This document shows, one piece after another, positions 30,422-42,621 of a stretch of DNA of 64,000 bases (position 1 is the first letter of the stretch; each line of letters begins with the position of its first letter). The DNA comes from Ophiosphaerella korrae. Lineage: Eukaryota > Ascomycota > Dothideomycetes > Pleosporales > Phaeosphaeriaceae. The translations under genes and the position numbers were made by a program. Below the pieces are notes generated by a model, which ran no database searches, was not told the DNA's origin, and saw only the letters and a list, made by a program, of their open reading frames with translations. The DNA is taken from contig JALNQF010000091.1 in the NCBI GenBank assembly GCA_028456385.1, positions 107,484 through 171,483 on the forward strand, given 5' to 3'.

Positions 30422-33242
30422 ATACCCTAGTACTTATAAGAGCTAAACTAAGAGTATAGATATAAAACTTTAAGAAAGAACTAGCTATAACTTTGTAAGA
30501 ACTAAAACACTATTAACTATAACTAGAAGGTATATTTAAAAGAATATACCTAACTAGTAAAAAGGCTACTCTAATTAAAACTAAGAACTCTAAAATAATT
30601 TTATACTAAGGCTATAAAAAGATAGGTATTAAGAAGCTAGACTATACTACTTATAAATAAATAAAAGCTACTAGATCTAAGATACTTACTAATACTATAA
30701 ACTACTATATAGCTACCTATATAGTAATAGACTCTAAAATAGATATAGAAATAGAGGATTAATTCTTTAAATATAACTCCTAACTAGATAGAGAACTAGA
30801 ACTAGAGCTTAACTTAGATTAGGATTTAGAAAATAACGTTCCCTAGGCCTAAAGCCTTAACCTAGAGATTATATAGACTAGAAGAGTGTAATTTACTACT
30901 AAAATATAACTCTTAGTATAGCTATATCTTATATACTTATATATAGAATATAGATAGTTTAGTAAAAGAAACTACTAACTAACCTTATAGGAACTAAGCT
31001 AAACTAATTCTTATTTACTAGCTTCTTAAGTAAAGACCTTATAGTACTTTATATAGTTAGAACTTTAGCTAATAATAGAGCTAATATAAACTTTATTTAC
31101 TAAAAATTTACTTAGAAGACTATAAAGTTATAAACTATCTAGCTACTTTAACCTATTATCTATAAAGGATATAATTGTTCTCTATCTAAGTCTATTATAT
31201 ATTAGGTTAAGTTCTACTTATAAGTAAGTATATATATAAAATAGACTTCTACTTATATTATTAAAAACAAAAGCTAATTTAACCTTATTCTAGGATTTTT
31301 ATAGTATAAAGCTTATACTATTAAACCTAACTACTATAATAGAATATTATTGTTCTCTAATATTTACTACTAATAATACTACTAGATAACTAATAAAATT
31401 CTTCTAGTAGTATACTATAGTACGCCTAGATAGTACTTTACTATAGCCTTAAAGAAGCTAGTACTTAAACTCTTCTTTACTTCTATAAAGCCTCTAAGTA
31501 AGTACTCTAATAAGAATAAATAGAACGCGTTAATAGATATTTAAACTATTAGTTATTAAGTAATTAAGGCCTTTACTAGAAGAAGTAGATATACGCTTAT
31601 AGTACTTACTTTAGATAAAATACTACTACTAGTATACTACTATAAAGTAGCTAGAAAAGTAGATTATATATAATTTTATAAACTACTAGCTATAGTAAAG
31701 CTTAAAGATATTTTATCTATAGAACTACTCTAGCTATATTAAGATCTAATACCCTATTTTAATAAGAAAGCTACTAAAGAACTTCTCTCTTATAAGCTAT
31801 ATAACCTAGAAATTACTTTTAAGCTTAGCGTAAAAATCCTAGACGCTAAACCTTACTTTTTTACTTGAAAATAAGATAAAGTAATCTAGAAATAGATCTA
31901 AGAAATAGAAAGTAAGGGCTTTATTAGTAAATACAGCTCTTTAGCTAAAAATAACCTACTAATTATAGCTAAACTAGATAGAAGCTTATAAGTTTATATA
32001 AACTACTATAAGCTAAATAAATCTACTATTAAAGACTATTACCTTATTCTATTTTTTAGAGAAACACTAGCCTACTTAAATAAAGTAAAGATTTTCTTTA
32101 AATTTAATATAATATACGCCTTTTACTACTTACGTATTACTTTAAATTTAGAATAGCTAACTACTTTTATTACCTACTTTAGTATATATACTTATAAAGT
32201 AGTGCCCTTTAGCCTTACTAATATACTAGCTACTTTCTAGCGTACTATTAACTTAGCCCTACTAGAATATTTTAATAACTTCTATACTATATATAGATAA
32301 CGTCCTAGTATACTCTAATATTAAAATAGACTATATCTAGTACGTTTATAAAGTACTTACGCAACTAAATATATAAGGCTTCTACGTAGACTTTAAAAAA
32401 TCTAGCCCTTACGCTACTTTAGTTAGGTTTTTAGGTATAATTATCTCTAATAAAAGAATTACAATAGATCTCTTTAAAGTTAAAGCTATCTAGGAGTAAA
32501 TAATACTAAAGACTACTAAAGAAGTCTTAGCCTTTCTAAGCTATACTAGATTCTTCTAGTACTTTATTAAGGATTACTTAAGCTTTACCTTACTACTTAC
32601 TAAATTAATTAAGTTTAAAGTTATTACTAAACTTATAAAAAGAAATAGGCTACTCTTTTAAAAGACTTAGTATAAGCTCTTTATAATTACCTAAGAATAT
32701 ATAGATACTTTTAATAAACTAAAAGCTAGTTTCTAGCTAAGAGTAGTCTTACTTTACTTTAATCCCTTAAAACTAATCTATATCTAAACTAACGCCTTAG
32801 AGTAGGCTTTAGGTTAAGTAATAAGCTAACTAAACTAAGATAGAATCTAAAAGCTAGTTTACTTCTTTTTAAAAAAATACACCCTAGTAGAATATAATTA
32901 AAATATCTACAACCTAGAACTTATAGCTATAATCTAAGTATTTAAAGAATAGAAACTAGAGCTTATAGGTATTCTATATACAATCTACGTTATAATAAAC
33001 TACTATAATTTAGAAACCTTTATAATAACTAAAAAGCTTAATTACTACTAGGCCTATAAGTTATTATTCTTGTCCTAATTTAACTTCTATATTAAATATA
33101 TACTAAGCAATATAAATAAGGTTATAGACGCCTTAAGCTACTAACTATAAGATTACCTTATAGACGATTTAGATCTATAAGTATTAGGAGCTAACTAAAT
33201 TATCCTTAGCCTTTAAGTCCTAGCCCTAGGCGTAAAACCTAC
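30422..33242 (+). pseudogene. Ty3/gypsy pol fragment B (RT and RNase H), RIP-degraded
   Basis: Plus-strand gypsy of a family different from K and the outer element. RT covers about 31950-32500: KDYYLILFF near 32030 (family KDxYPLP), KIFFKFNIIYAFYYLRI near 32085, VVPFSLTNILATFQ near 32200, and YIDNVLVYS at 32290-32316 with YIDN replacing YIDD. The following stretch (FLGIIISNKRI, TTKEVLAFLSYTRFFYFI) matches the RT thumb and connection; RNase H runs to about 33130. Upstream 30422-31900 is probably protease and spacer. It is cut on the left by the outer element's LTR and on the right by chromovirus C (TSD candidate cctac at 33238-33242). Confidence 0.75.
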
Positions 33243-33646
33243 TATTATAGATATAACAAGAGGAATTAAGATAGAACTAATTAGTTTTAACTTAAGTGCT
33301 AACAAAGCATAAGATAAGTTAGGTAACAACCTAGATTAGGAAATAACTTATAATTAGGATACGTAATATAGTAATCTATAGTTTTGTGTAATAGATTAAT
33401 AATCTATAAAACTATATTATAGATTATACCTAGAGTAAAAGTATATAGGTAGCACGAATATATATTATTAGGATAGTATTAGTAATTTAATTACTAAATA
33501 CGAGCGATAATATATTAATATTACAAGATATCTTTTTATTATTTATAGCCTATTACCTAATTATAATATAAGCTTCTACTATTAACTTTTAATCTACTAA
33601 TACTAAATAGTAGCTACTTGTAGTTAATAATAAGAGACTTATAACA
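33243..33646 (+). repeat. 5' LTR of chromovirus C (divergent subtype)
   Basis: Starts tattatagatataacaagag and ends gacttataaca, followed by ccttgctaatttag as in the other chromoviruses. Shorter than subtype a (404 against 458 bp), with a different middle section. No second copy in the window. Confidence 0.8.
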
Positions 33647-36600
33647 CCTTGCTAATTTAGTTATTAAGAGAAGTAAAGCGTAAGTAGTGTATAGTCTAAG
33701 CTAATATAATAGTAGAAAGCTTAGCTAAGAAAAGAGGTAAAGCACCTCTAAGTAGCTATAAGTTAGATAAAACTAACTAGGTAGTAGTTAAGTTATATTT
33801 AAACAACCTAATTGCTAAGAAAAGAGATATACAACTAATAATCGAGGCTCTAGAGTCGGAGAATAAAGAACTATAAGAACACGTTAACTAGAATAAAGCT
33901 TCGATTAAAGCTATTATTAAAGGATAGAATTATATAGAATAAATTACCTAGAGACTAAAAATAAGAAAATTAAAGAAACTACCTAAAATACCTATACTTA
34001 AAATATTTAACAGAATAAAAAAGAAACTAAGACTATTCCTAGTATTTATACAACTTTAGATAGATATATAATTACTACACTTTAATATAGAAGAAAAAAG
34101 GGTATTATATATAGGAATACACTTTAAAGAAGATATAATAAGATAGTTTAAACCTTACTAGATTAACTATATAATATATACTCTAAGAATATAAAAGGAT
34201 AAAATAAAAGCTATTTTTAGAAGTTATAAATACTTTATAAGATAAATACGAGTAGTATTTAGAGATATAGATATTACTTAATAAGTAATAGAAAAGCTTA
34301 AGAAGCTTAAATAATATAAGAGTGTCTTAGAATATATAATATAGTTTAAATAACTATTACAAAATATAGAATAAAATAAGCTATTCTTAATGTTAAGATT
34401 TAAATAAGAACTAAAATTAAATATCTAGTATAAATTAATCTATATAGAGAAACTAAAGAAACTAGAAGCTCTAAAAAGATAGGTAATATAAGTTAATAAT
34501 AACTTCTAAGAATAGAGAACAAATAAATATAAAGGATAACCTAGTAACTATAATAGTAGGGACCCTATAATCCTTAACGTAAATAAGGATAAAAGAAAAA
34601 AGAAGAATAAAGACTTTACGTACTTTAACTATAATAAGAAAGGCTACTATATAAAAGATTATTAATCTAAGAAAAAAGATATAATATATTATAAATATAG
34701 AAAACTAAGATACTTTATAAAAAACTATAGAAGTAAAAACCTAAACAAAGAAGCCTAGTTAAAGACAACTAAAGATAAGAAAGAAGTACCTAAAGTATAG
34801 GTAAGGCCCTAAGAGAAAGTAGTAGTAACTAAAGAGTAATAATATATAATACTCTATTAGACTTTTTATTATAATAATAACTACTATATATACTTCTTTA
34901 GTAAATAGGGGGTAGGATAGTTTGTATAGAAGATAAGAGTAGTAGTAATAAAAAAAAGAATATAAATATAAGTAGAAAAAATACTATATATAATAGACTT
35001 ACTAATAAAGAACTTAGAAGGAATAGAACTCTAGACCTTAATAATTACTACTAAAAGACTAGTAAGATATAAAGAGACTACTATAACCTCTTCTAAAGGA
35101 CTAAGAGGAGATAAGAGTTAAGATAACGTAAGAGGTATAGAGTATACCTAGTTAGATATATATAGTTACAATAGCTCTATAATAATAAATATAATAGAAT
35201 AAAAGAAATAATAGTAGATTATTTAGAAATACTTACTAGTTATAAGTATAGAAGAAGCGTATAAAGATTAGAAAATACGTAACTCTAAAGTAATAAAGTT
35301 TATAACATTCTAATAATAAGTAAAGTAATATATAGTTATAGTAAGAAGAATACCTATATAAAGAGAATAGTAGTACTTTATAAAAAAAACGTAATAGATT
35401 AATAAAGCCTATACGCTAAATATACTAGTAGTATATTATATCCTAATAACAAAACAATATAGTATAGACAAGTATAAAAAAGGAGATAATAAAAGGATAA
35501 ACCTAAAGTACTTAGTATACTTTAAAATATTATAAGTATTATACTTAAATATAGAATACTTTATATATAGTAAACCTAAAGTAAGAAACTACGTATAGCT
35601 AGTAAGAAGAAAAGGATATAACTACACAAAAGTAATCCTAGTAGAAGATATTCTAAGATAAGAAATAATAAAAATACCTAGTAAAAGATATATAGTAGTA
35701 AGACTTAGAAAGAAACTATCTAAAGAACACGTCTTAGGAAAACCTTAGTATAAATATATACAAGATAACTACTTAAAATACAAAGACTATAAATATAAAG
35801 TTAAGTAGTAGCTTTAACTAAGAAGAGAATTTATAAAATAGCTTAAGTAAGATATACTAGAAAGTATAATAGGCCTATATATTATAAAACAAGGTACTTT
35901 ATAAAATAAAAAAGTATAAGTACTAATTAATAGTAGAGCTACTAAGAACTTTATATTAAAGAAGTTTATAGAAAACGCAAGAATACGCTATATAATAAGG
36001 AAGTTCTCTTAATAACTAAGTATAATTATAAGAAAACTATTCTAGGAACTTATAAAGTTCGAGACAATACTTTCTATACTAGAGCTAAAAAGATTAAAGA
36101 TTAAAAATATAGTTATAGATATAATAACAATTAATAATAAATAAGACGTAATACTAGGAATACTATAGCTCTAAATAGCTAACCTAAAAATTAATTAGGG
36201 AATAGAAGAGATTAGCTACTCTAGAAAATATATATTAAAAGCTAACATGAGTATATACAAAGAAGAATTCCTAGATAAATATAAGAAAGAGGAAAAATAG
36301 CTTATAGAGCCTAAAGACTATCTCCTAGAATATTAACTATAGGATTTAGTAATAGACCTAAAAGAAAAGAAAGACGTAGGTTAGAGCCTAGTCTATAGAA
36401 AAACTAAAGAAAAATCTAAAATTAAAAAAGTATTTATATATAATACTATAAAGAAAAGATAGATATAAGAATCCTAATCTTTAGTAGTATATAGACTTAT
36501 ATTTATAGATAAAAAAGAGATAAATAATAAGAGACTCTACGTAAACTTTAGAAAGATAAATATAATTATAAATAAAAACTAATACCTTTTACTATAAATA

Positions 36601-36755
36601 GATAATATATAAGATAAGCTATAAAGAGCGAAAATCTTTATAAAGCTAGATATCTAAAACACCTACTTGTAGATAAGAATTAAGAAAAGTAATAAGTAGA
36701 AAATAGTGTACTAAATATAATATAAACTATTTAAGTATATAGTTATACTTTTGTA
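33647..36755 (+). pseudogene. Chromovirus C gag-protease-RT(partial), dead
   Basis: Zinc knuckles read YFNYNKKGYYIKDY and YYKYRKLRYFIKNY, with Tyr for each Cys. The protease core near 35940 reads LINSRATKNF, again Asn for catalytic Asp. RT begins around 36300 and runs through LYVNFRKINIIINKN near 36540 and KLDIQN-like sequence near 36645 before the break at 36755, so the catalytic YxDD is not present. All frames contain many TAG/TAA. Confidence 0.75.
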
Positions 36756-37870
36756 AAGGAGTTATATCTTATATCTCTTATTTTCGCACTAATATTAGTA
36801 AGTTTACAACTTACTAACATTGTAAACTTACTAATATTACAAAACTTACTATTATTTAACTACCTTTCTACTTTTAGTTAGTGCTTAGTAAGCTACTAGG
36901 TATATATACCTAGTACTTACTTAGATAGCTTTATCTACTATTTACTCTTTTTAGTTAATTATTAAAACTACTTTATTAAGTTATCTTATATAAAGTCTAC
37001 TTTATATAATAGTAGATCTCTATAAATATTTTACTTCTATAAGCTTCTCTATAACCTAGAACTACGCTAGTAGCCTTTTTACTTACGCTAGAGTTACTAC
37101 AAAATAGCTAATTGTAGCTAACTCTTAATTAAGCCTAGCTAGCTAAAAAGAACTACACTACTAGGAATTAGATCTTACCTTAGCTATAGCGCACTAGGTA
37201 GCCCCTTAAGTTTACTATATTATAGTTCTAGTTAAAGTTTCTAGCGCTCTCTTTTTACTAGTACTAGCGCTAACATTCTAGAAAGAAATACGTACTAAAG
37301 AAGAGTAGTTAACTACCTTATAGGTTATAAAGCTTCGGCTTACACCTACTACGTATACCTAAGTAAGGGCGTACTTACACTAGGTATTAAACCTAGGTAG
37401 TAGTACTAGGAAAAGAAAAGACCTCTAAACCTACGTAAATTACTAGTACTTAATTTATAAGACTAAGTAATAAAGTACCCTAGACTCTACTAAAACTTTT
37501 ACTAGCTAGCGCTAAAGATCTAAATCTCTATAAACTAATAGCTAAACGTACTAATATAGTGTATAACTACTATAACTTAGCTTATTATACTATAACTTAG
37601 TTATATAAAAATCTTCTACTCTTTAAAAGCTAGCCTCTTAAACTAAAATAATACTAACTTATAACTTCTTTATTACTTAAACTAAGCGTACTTATAAAAC
37701 AAAGATATACTATAAATTATAAACTATAGATCTAGTAAAGAACTAAGAAAATACTTTAGAGTTACTATACTATAGAAAATCTATAAAATACGCGCTAGAA
37801 CTAAGTTCCTAGAAAAATAGATCTAGAGACTTATTATACTAACTACTCTAATAAAAAAAGTACTAAGTAA
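36756..37870 (+). other. Unassigned 1.1-kb segment, possibly a DNA transposon fragment
   Basis: Lies between the broken end of C and the LTR of D and matches nothing else I could find in the window. It starts with an inverted repeat (36791-36838). Further right, one plus frame at about 37300-37560 reads as a coherent polar protein (TTLxVIKLRLTPTTYT, AYLHxVLNLGSSTRKRKD) whose interruptions are only TAG/TAA, so it was probably coding. I do not recognise it. Candidates are a transposase end or an element gene. D inserted at its right edge (5-mer agtaa at 37866-37870). Confidence 0.45.
36791..36838. repeat. Perfect 19-bp inverted repeat with 10-bp spacer
   Basis: The left arm aatattagtaagtttacaa (36791-36809) is the exact reverse complement of 36820-36838. 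The left arm and spacer also contain a smaller palindrome (agtaagtt-tac-aacttact), and a further related motif (attacaaaacttactatt) follows. A perfect 19-bp stem is unusual in DNA mutated this heavily. Confidence 0.9.
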
Positions 37871-38329
37871 TATTATAGGCGTAATAAGAGAAATCGAGTT
37901 AGAACTAATTAGTCCTAACTTAGGTGCTAACGAAGTATAAGACGAGCGGGGTAACAACTTTAATTAGGAGACTACTTACAACTAGGACACGTAGTAGTAA
38001 TCTGTAGTTACGTATAAATAGATTAGTAGTAATCTATAATAATACACGAATAGATTAAAGTAATCTATAGTTACGTACTAATAGATTTATAGTAATCTAT
38101 ATTGTTATATAAATAGATTAATATAAGTATATAGTTAAAACAACGCGTATTATTAGAATAGTATTAGTAATCTAATCTCTAACCTAGAACGCTAATACTT
38201 AACATTGTATACACAAATTAACTATTATTTATAGTTATTATAGATTACAATATAAGCTTTTGTTATTACCTCCTAATCTACTAATAACTTAAAGGATATT
38301 AGGAAGTTAACCCTAGTGTACCTATTACA
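37871..38329 (+). repeat. 5' LTR of chromovirus D (subtype a)
   Basis: Starts tattataggcgtaataag, ends gtacctattaca; followed by ccttgccgatttag. The middle carries repeated taatctat/atagatta inverted motifs. Its nearest relative is 53547-54005, with which it shares a block around 38200 (aacgctaatacttaa) not seen in the other subtype-a LTRs. Confidence 0.9.
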
Positions 38330-41300
38330 CCTTGCCGATTTAGTTATTAAGAGGAGCGAAGTATAAGTAGCGCGCGGTCTAGCTAATACAATAGTAGAAA
38401 GTTTAACTAGACAAGTAGCTAAGGCACCTATAAGTAGTTATTTAATAGATAATATAGTATAGAAGGTAATTAAAGATTATATAAACAATCTAATCTCTAA
38501 GAAAGAAGATATAAAAATAGTAATTAATACTTTAGAAACGTAGAATAAAGAACTATAGGATTATTTAAAATAGAATAAAGTATAAATTAAAGCTATTATT
38601 AAAGGATAGAACTAGATAGAATTAATTACCTAAAGACTAGAGATAAGTATAATAAAGAAACTACCTAAAATACCTATCTTTAAAAAGTTTAATAGAATAA
38701 AGGAAAAACTAAGACCCTTTATAGTATTAGTATAACTCTGGATAGATATATAAGTACTATACTTTAATATAGAAGAAAAGAAGGTAATATATATTAGACT
38801 ATACTTAGAAGAAGATATAATAAGATAGTATAAACCTTATTAGATAGACTATATAATATATACTCTAATAGCCTAGAAGGATAAAACTAGAGCTATTTTT
38901 AGAAGTTATAAATACTTTACTAAGCGAATAAGAGTAGTATTTAGAGATATAGATATTACCTAATAAGCTAAAGAAAAACTTAAAAGGCTTATACAAAGTA
39001 AGAGTATTCTTAAATACGTATTATAGTTTAAATAACTATCTTAAAATATAGAATAGAATAAGTTAGCCCTAATATTAAGATTTAAACAAGGACTAAATAT
39101 AAAAATTAGATACAACATACTTTATATAGAGAAACCTAGGATACTAGAAGCTCTAAAATAATAGGTAATACAAATTAATAATAATCTTTAAGAATAGAAG
39201 AAGAATAAGTATAGTAGCTAACCTAGGAACTAGGACGTTAGAGACTCTATAATCCTTAATACTAATAAGGATAGAAAGAAAAAGAAGAATAAAGACTTTA
39301 AGTATTACAACTATAGTAAGAAAGGCTACTACGTAAAAGACTACTAATTGTAAAAAAAAAAAGATATAGTATATTATAAATATAGAAAGCTAAGACACTT
39401 TATAAAAGATTATAGAAGTAAGAACTATAAGAAAAATAAAGAAACTTAGTTAAAGATAACTAAAAAGAGGAAAGAAGTACTATAAGTATAGGCTAAACCT
39501 TAGGAGAAAGTAGCTAGGAGTAAAGAAATATAATATATAATACTCTATTAGTCTTTTTATTATAAAGATAGTTACTATATATATCTTTCTAGTAAGTAAA
39601 GAGTAGGATATTTTCTATAAAAGAATAGAGTAGTAGTAATAAAAGAAAGAACAAAAGCGTAGCTAGAAGAAATAGTATACGTAATAGACCTACTAATAGA
39701 AGACTTAGAAAGGGAAGAACCCTAGATACTATTAACTTAGGCTAAAGAACTAGTACTAAATAAAGAGACTACTATAGCTTCTTCTAAAGGACTATAAAGA
39801 AGTAAGAAATAAGTTAGTATAAGAAGTATAGAGTACGCCTAGCTAGATATATATAGTAGCTATAATAGCTATATAATAATAGATATAGAGGAACGAAATA
39901 AAGAATAGAAATTTGTTTAGAAATATTTACTAGTTATAAGTATAGAGGAAGCGTATAAAGACTAGAAAGAACGTAACTCTAAAGAAATAAAGTTTACACT
40001 ATTCTAAGAATAGATAAAGTAATATATAGTTGTAGTAAGAAGAATACCTATATAAAGAGAATAGTAGTTCCTTATAAAAAAGACGCGATAGATTAATAAA
40101 GCCTATATACTAAGAGTACTAGTAGTATACTATATCCTAATAATAGATATACTTAGAAAAGATAAATACTAAGAAGGGAATAACAAAATAATAGACCTAA
40201 AACACCTAGTATATTTTAAAGTATTATAGATATTATACCTAGATAAGAATTATATTATATATAGGAACCCTAAGGTAAATAATAGCATATAGCTTATAAG
40301 AAGAAAAGGCTACAATTATATAAGAATAATTTTAGTAGAAAATATCTAAGGATAGGAGATAACACTAGAAGAAGGATACCTAGTAATAAGGCTAGGACTA
40401 AAACTATCTAAAAAATACGTCTAAAGGAGACTATAGTATAAATATACGTTTAATAAATATCTAAAATATAAGGAATATAAACTTAAAGTAGGGCTATAGC
40501 CTTAGAAAGATAGACAATTTATAAAACTACTTAAAGAATAACTAGAAGGTATAAGAGGCCTATATATTACAAAAATAGGTACGTATTAAGGAAAGAAGGT
40601 ATAATTAATAATTAATAGTAGAGCTACAAGGAACTTTATATTAAAAAAGTTTGTAGAAATATAAAGAATACGTTATACAACAAAGAAATACTTTCGACAA
40701 CTAAGTATAATTAAAAGAAAACTATTTTAGGAACCTATTAGGTTTAAAATAGCTCTTTCTATACTAGAACTAGAAGGGATAACAATTAATAACAAATAAG
40801 ATATAATATTAGGAATACTATAGTTATAGATAACTAACCTATATATTAATTAGAGAATAGGATAGATTAGTTATAGTAAAATAGATATATTAAAAGCTAA
40901 TATAAACACCTATAAAGGAGAATTCCTAGAAGAATATAAGAAATAGGAAAAGTAGCTTATAGAGCTAGAAGACTATCTTCTAGAATATTAGCTATAGGAC
41001 TTAGTAATAGATCTAAAAGAAGATAAAAACGTAAGATAGAGCCTAGTCTATAGAAAAATAGAAAAAGAATCTAAGATTAAACGAGTATTTATAAAGAACG
41101 CAATAAAGAAAGGATAGATATAAGAATCTAAATCCTTAGTAGTATATAGACCTATATTTATAGATAAAAAGAAGATAAGTAATAAAAGACTCTACGTAGA
41201 TTTTAGGAAGACTAATATAATTATAAACAAAAACTAATACCCCTTACTATAAATAGATAAAATATAAGATAGGCTATAGAAAGTAAAGATCTTTATAAAA

Positions 41301-42191
41301 CTAGATATCTAGAATACCTACTACTAAATTAGAATTAAGAAAGGTAATTAATAGAAAATAGCGTTTAGAATATAGTATAGACTATATAAATATCTAGTTA
41401 TACTCTTTTACTTAATAAATGCACTAGTAGCCTTTTAGGAAAGAATTAATATAGTACTAAGAGAGTGCTTAGATGTATTTATATTTATATACTTAGACAA
41501 TATCTTTATATTTTTAGAAATAGAAAAAGAATACGTATAATATATATATAAAATCCTAGAAAAGCTAGTAGAAAGTAAACTATTTCTTAAGATAAGAAAA
41601 TGCGAATTCTATATAAAAGAAATAGACTTACTAGGATTTATTATTAAACTAGGAAAGATTAAGATTAACTTAGAAAAGATTAAGTTAATTAACAAATAGC
41701 TAATACCTAAAAACTTAAAAGAGGTACAATAATTCTATAGACTAGTAAACTTTTATAGAAAATTAATAGTAGGATAGTCTAAAGATATAGAACTAATAAT
41801 AAGACTTATAAAGAAAGATACGCTATTTAAATAGATAAAAGAATATAACAAAGTATTTAATATAATTAAAAGAAAGTTTATAGAAAACCTAGTTATTAGA
41901 ATATATAACCTAGACCTACTAGTAATAGTAAAAACAGACGCATCTAACTTAGTCTATAGAATAGCACTAATATAGGAAGACCTAAAGACTAAATAAGAAT
42001 ACTTAGTTAAGTACTTCTCTAAGAAAATAAAGCTAGTAGAGCTTAACTACTTAATCTACAACAAAGATATACTAGTAATCTATAAAGTATTTAAGTAATA
42101 GAGAGTATATTTATAAAGAGTAAAATATAAAATAAAGGTCTATATAGACTATAGGAACTTTATAGGATTTATACTAAATAAAGACTTATTA
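38330..42191 (+). pseudogene. Chromovirus D gag-pol, first part: gag, protease, RT, RNase H start (dead)
   Basis: Capsid-like gag from about 38400. Zinc knuckles at about 39295-39420 read YYNYSKKGYYVKDY and YYKYRKLRHFIKDY (Cys to Tyr). Protease core at about 40607-40640: IINSRATRNFI, Asn for catalytic Asp and Arg for Gly. RT: LYVDFRKTNIIINKN near 41195, YLDN at 41490-41501 within FIFIYLDNIFIFLE. RNase H starts near 41930 (KTDASN) and includes EYLVKYFSKKIKLVELNY; it is interrupted by the LTR of E just after a TTATTA site (TSD tatta, 42187-42191). Confidence 0.8.
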
Positions 42192-42621
42192 TATTACGAT
42201 AGTAACAAGAGAGCTATAGATAGAGCTAATTAGCCCTACGATAATAGACTTAGAATTATATAACCCTAAAGAGCAGGGACTTTATTAGGAGGCTACATAT
42301 AATTAGGATACCTAGGGTAATCTATAATCTATAGACTCTTAGTATTAATAGATTATAGATTAAGGTAATCTACGATCTATTAGTCTTAGTAACTATAGAT
42401 TATAGATTATAACAAGTATATAGTTAGTAACAATGCGTATTATTAGGATAGTATTAGCAATTCAATTATTAACTACGAGCGATAATACTAAGATAGTTGC
42501 AAAACATCTTCTATTATTTATAGCTTATTATAGATTACTATACAAACTTTTATTATTACTTTGCAATCTACTAATACCCTAATTAGGTATTAGGAAGTTG
42601 ACCCTAGTAACACCTATTACA
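42192..42621 (+). repeat. 5' LTR of chromovirus E (subtype b)
   Basis: Starts tattacgatagtaacaag and ends cacctattaca. Subtype b differs from a in its first 100 bp (gctatagatagagctaattag) and in the central inverted repeats (taatctataatctatag...). Identical in length to 50861-51290. Confidence 0.92.

Larger units (their letters stand above)
33243..36755 (+). mobile_element. Chromovirus C, 5' portion (LTR, gag, protease, start of RT)
   Basis: Begins with a 404-bp LTR of a distinct subtype inserted in pol fragment B. Internal sequence is collinear with D: gag, zinc knuckles at about 34616-34735, protease core near 35940, RT up to KYIVIL at about 36750. There similarity to D stops abruptly and unrelated DNA begins. 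RNase H, integrase, antisense ORF and 3' LTR are absent from the window. Confidence 0.8.

Noticed and set aside
30422..33242. Fragment B as the missing half of the left integrase fragment (3285-5866)
   Set aside because: B is on the opposite strand and its RT belongs to a different gypsy group from the outer element that the left fragment matches.
38330..38352. Canonical tRNA or self-priming primer-binding site next to chromovirus LTRs
   Set aside because: The sequence after the LTR (ccttgccgatttag) does not start with TGG, and I found no complement of it in the LTR that would support self-priming as in the Tf1/sushi group.
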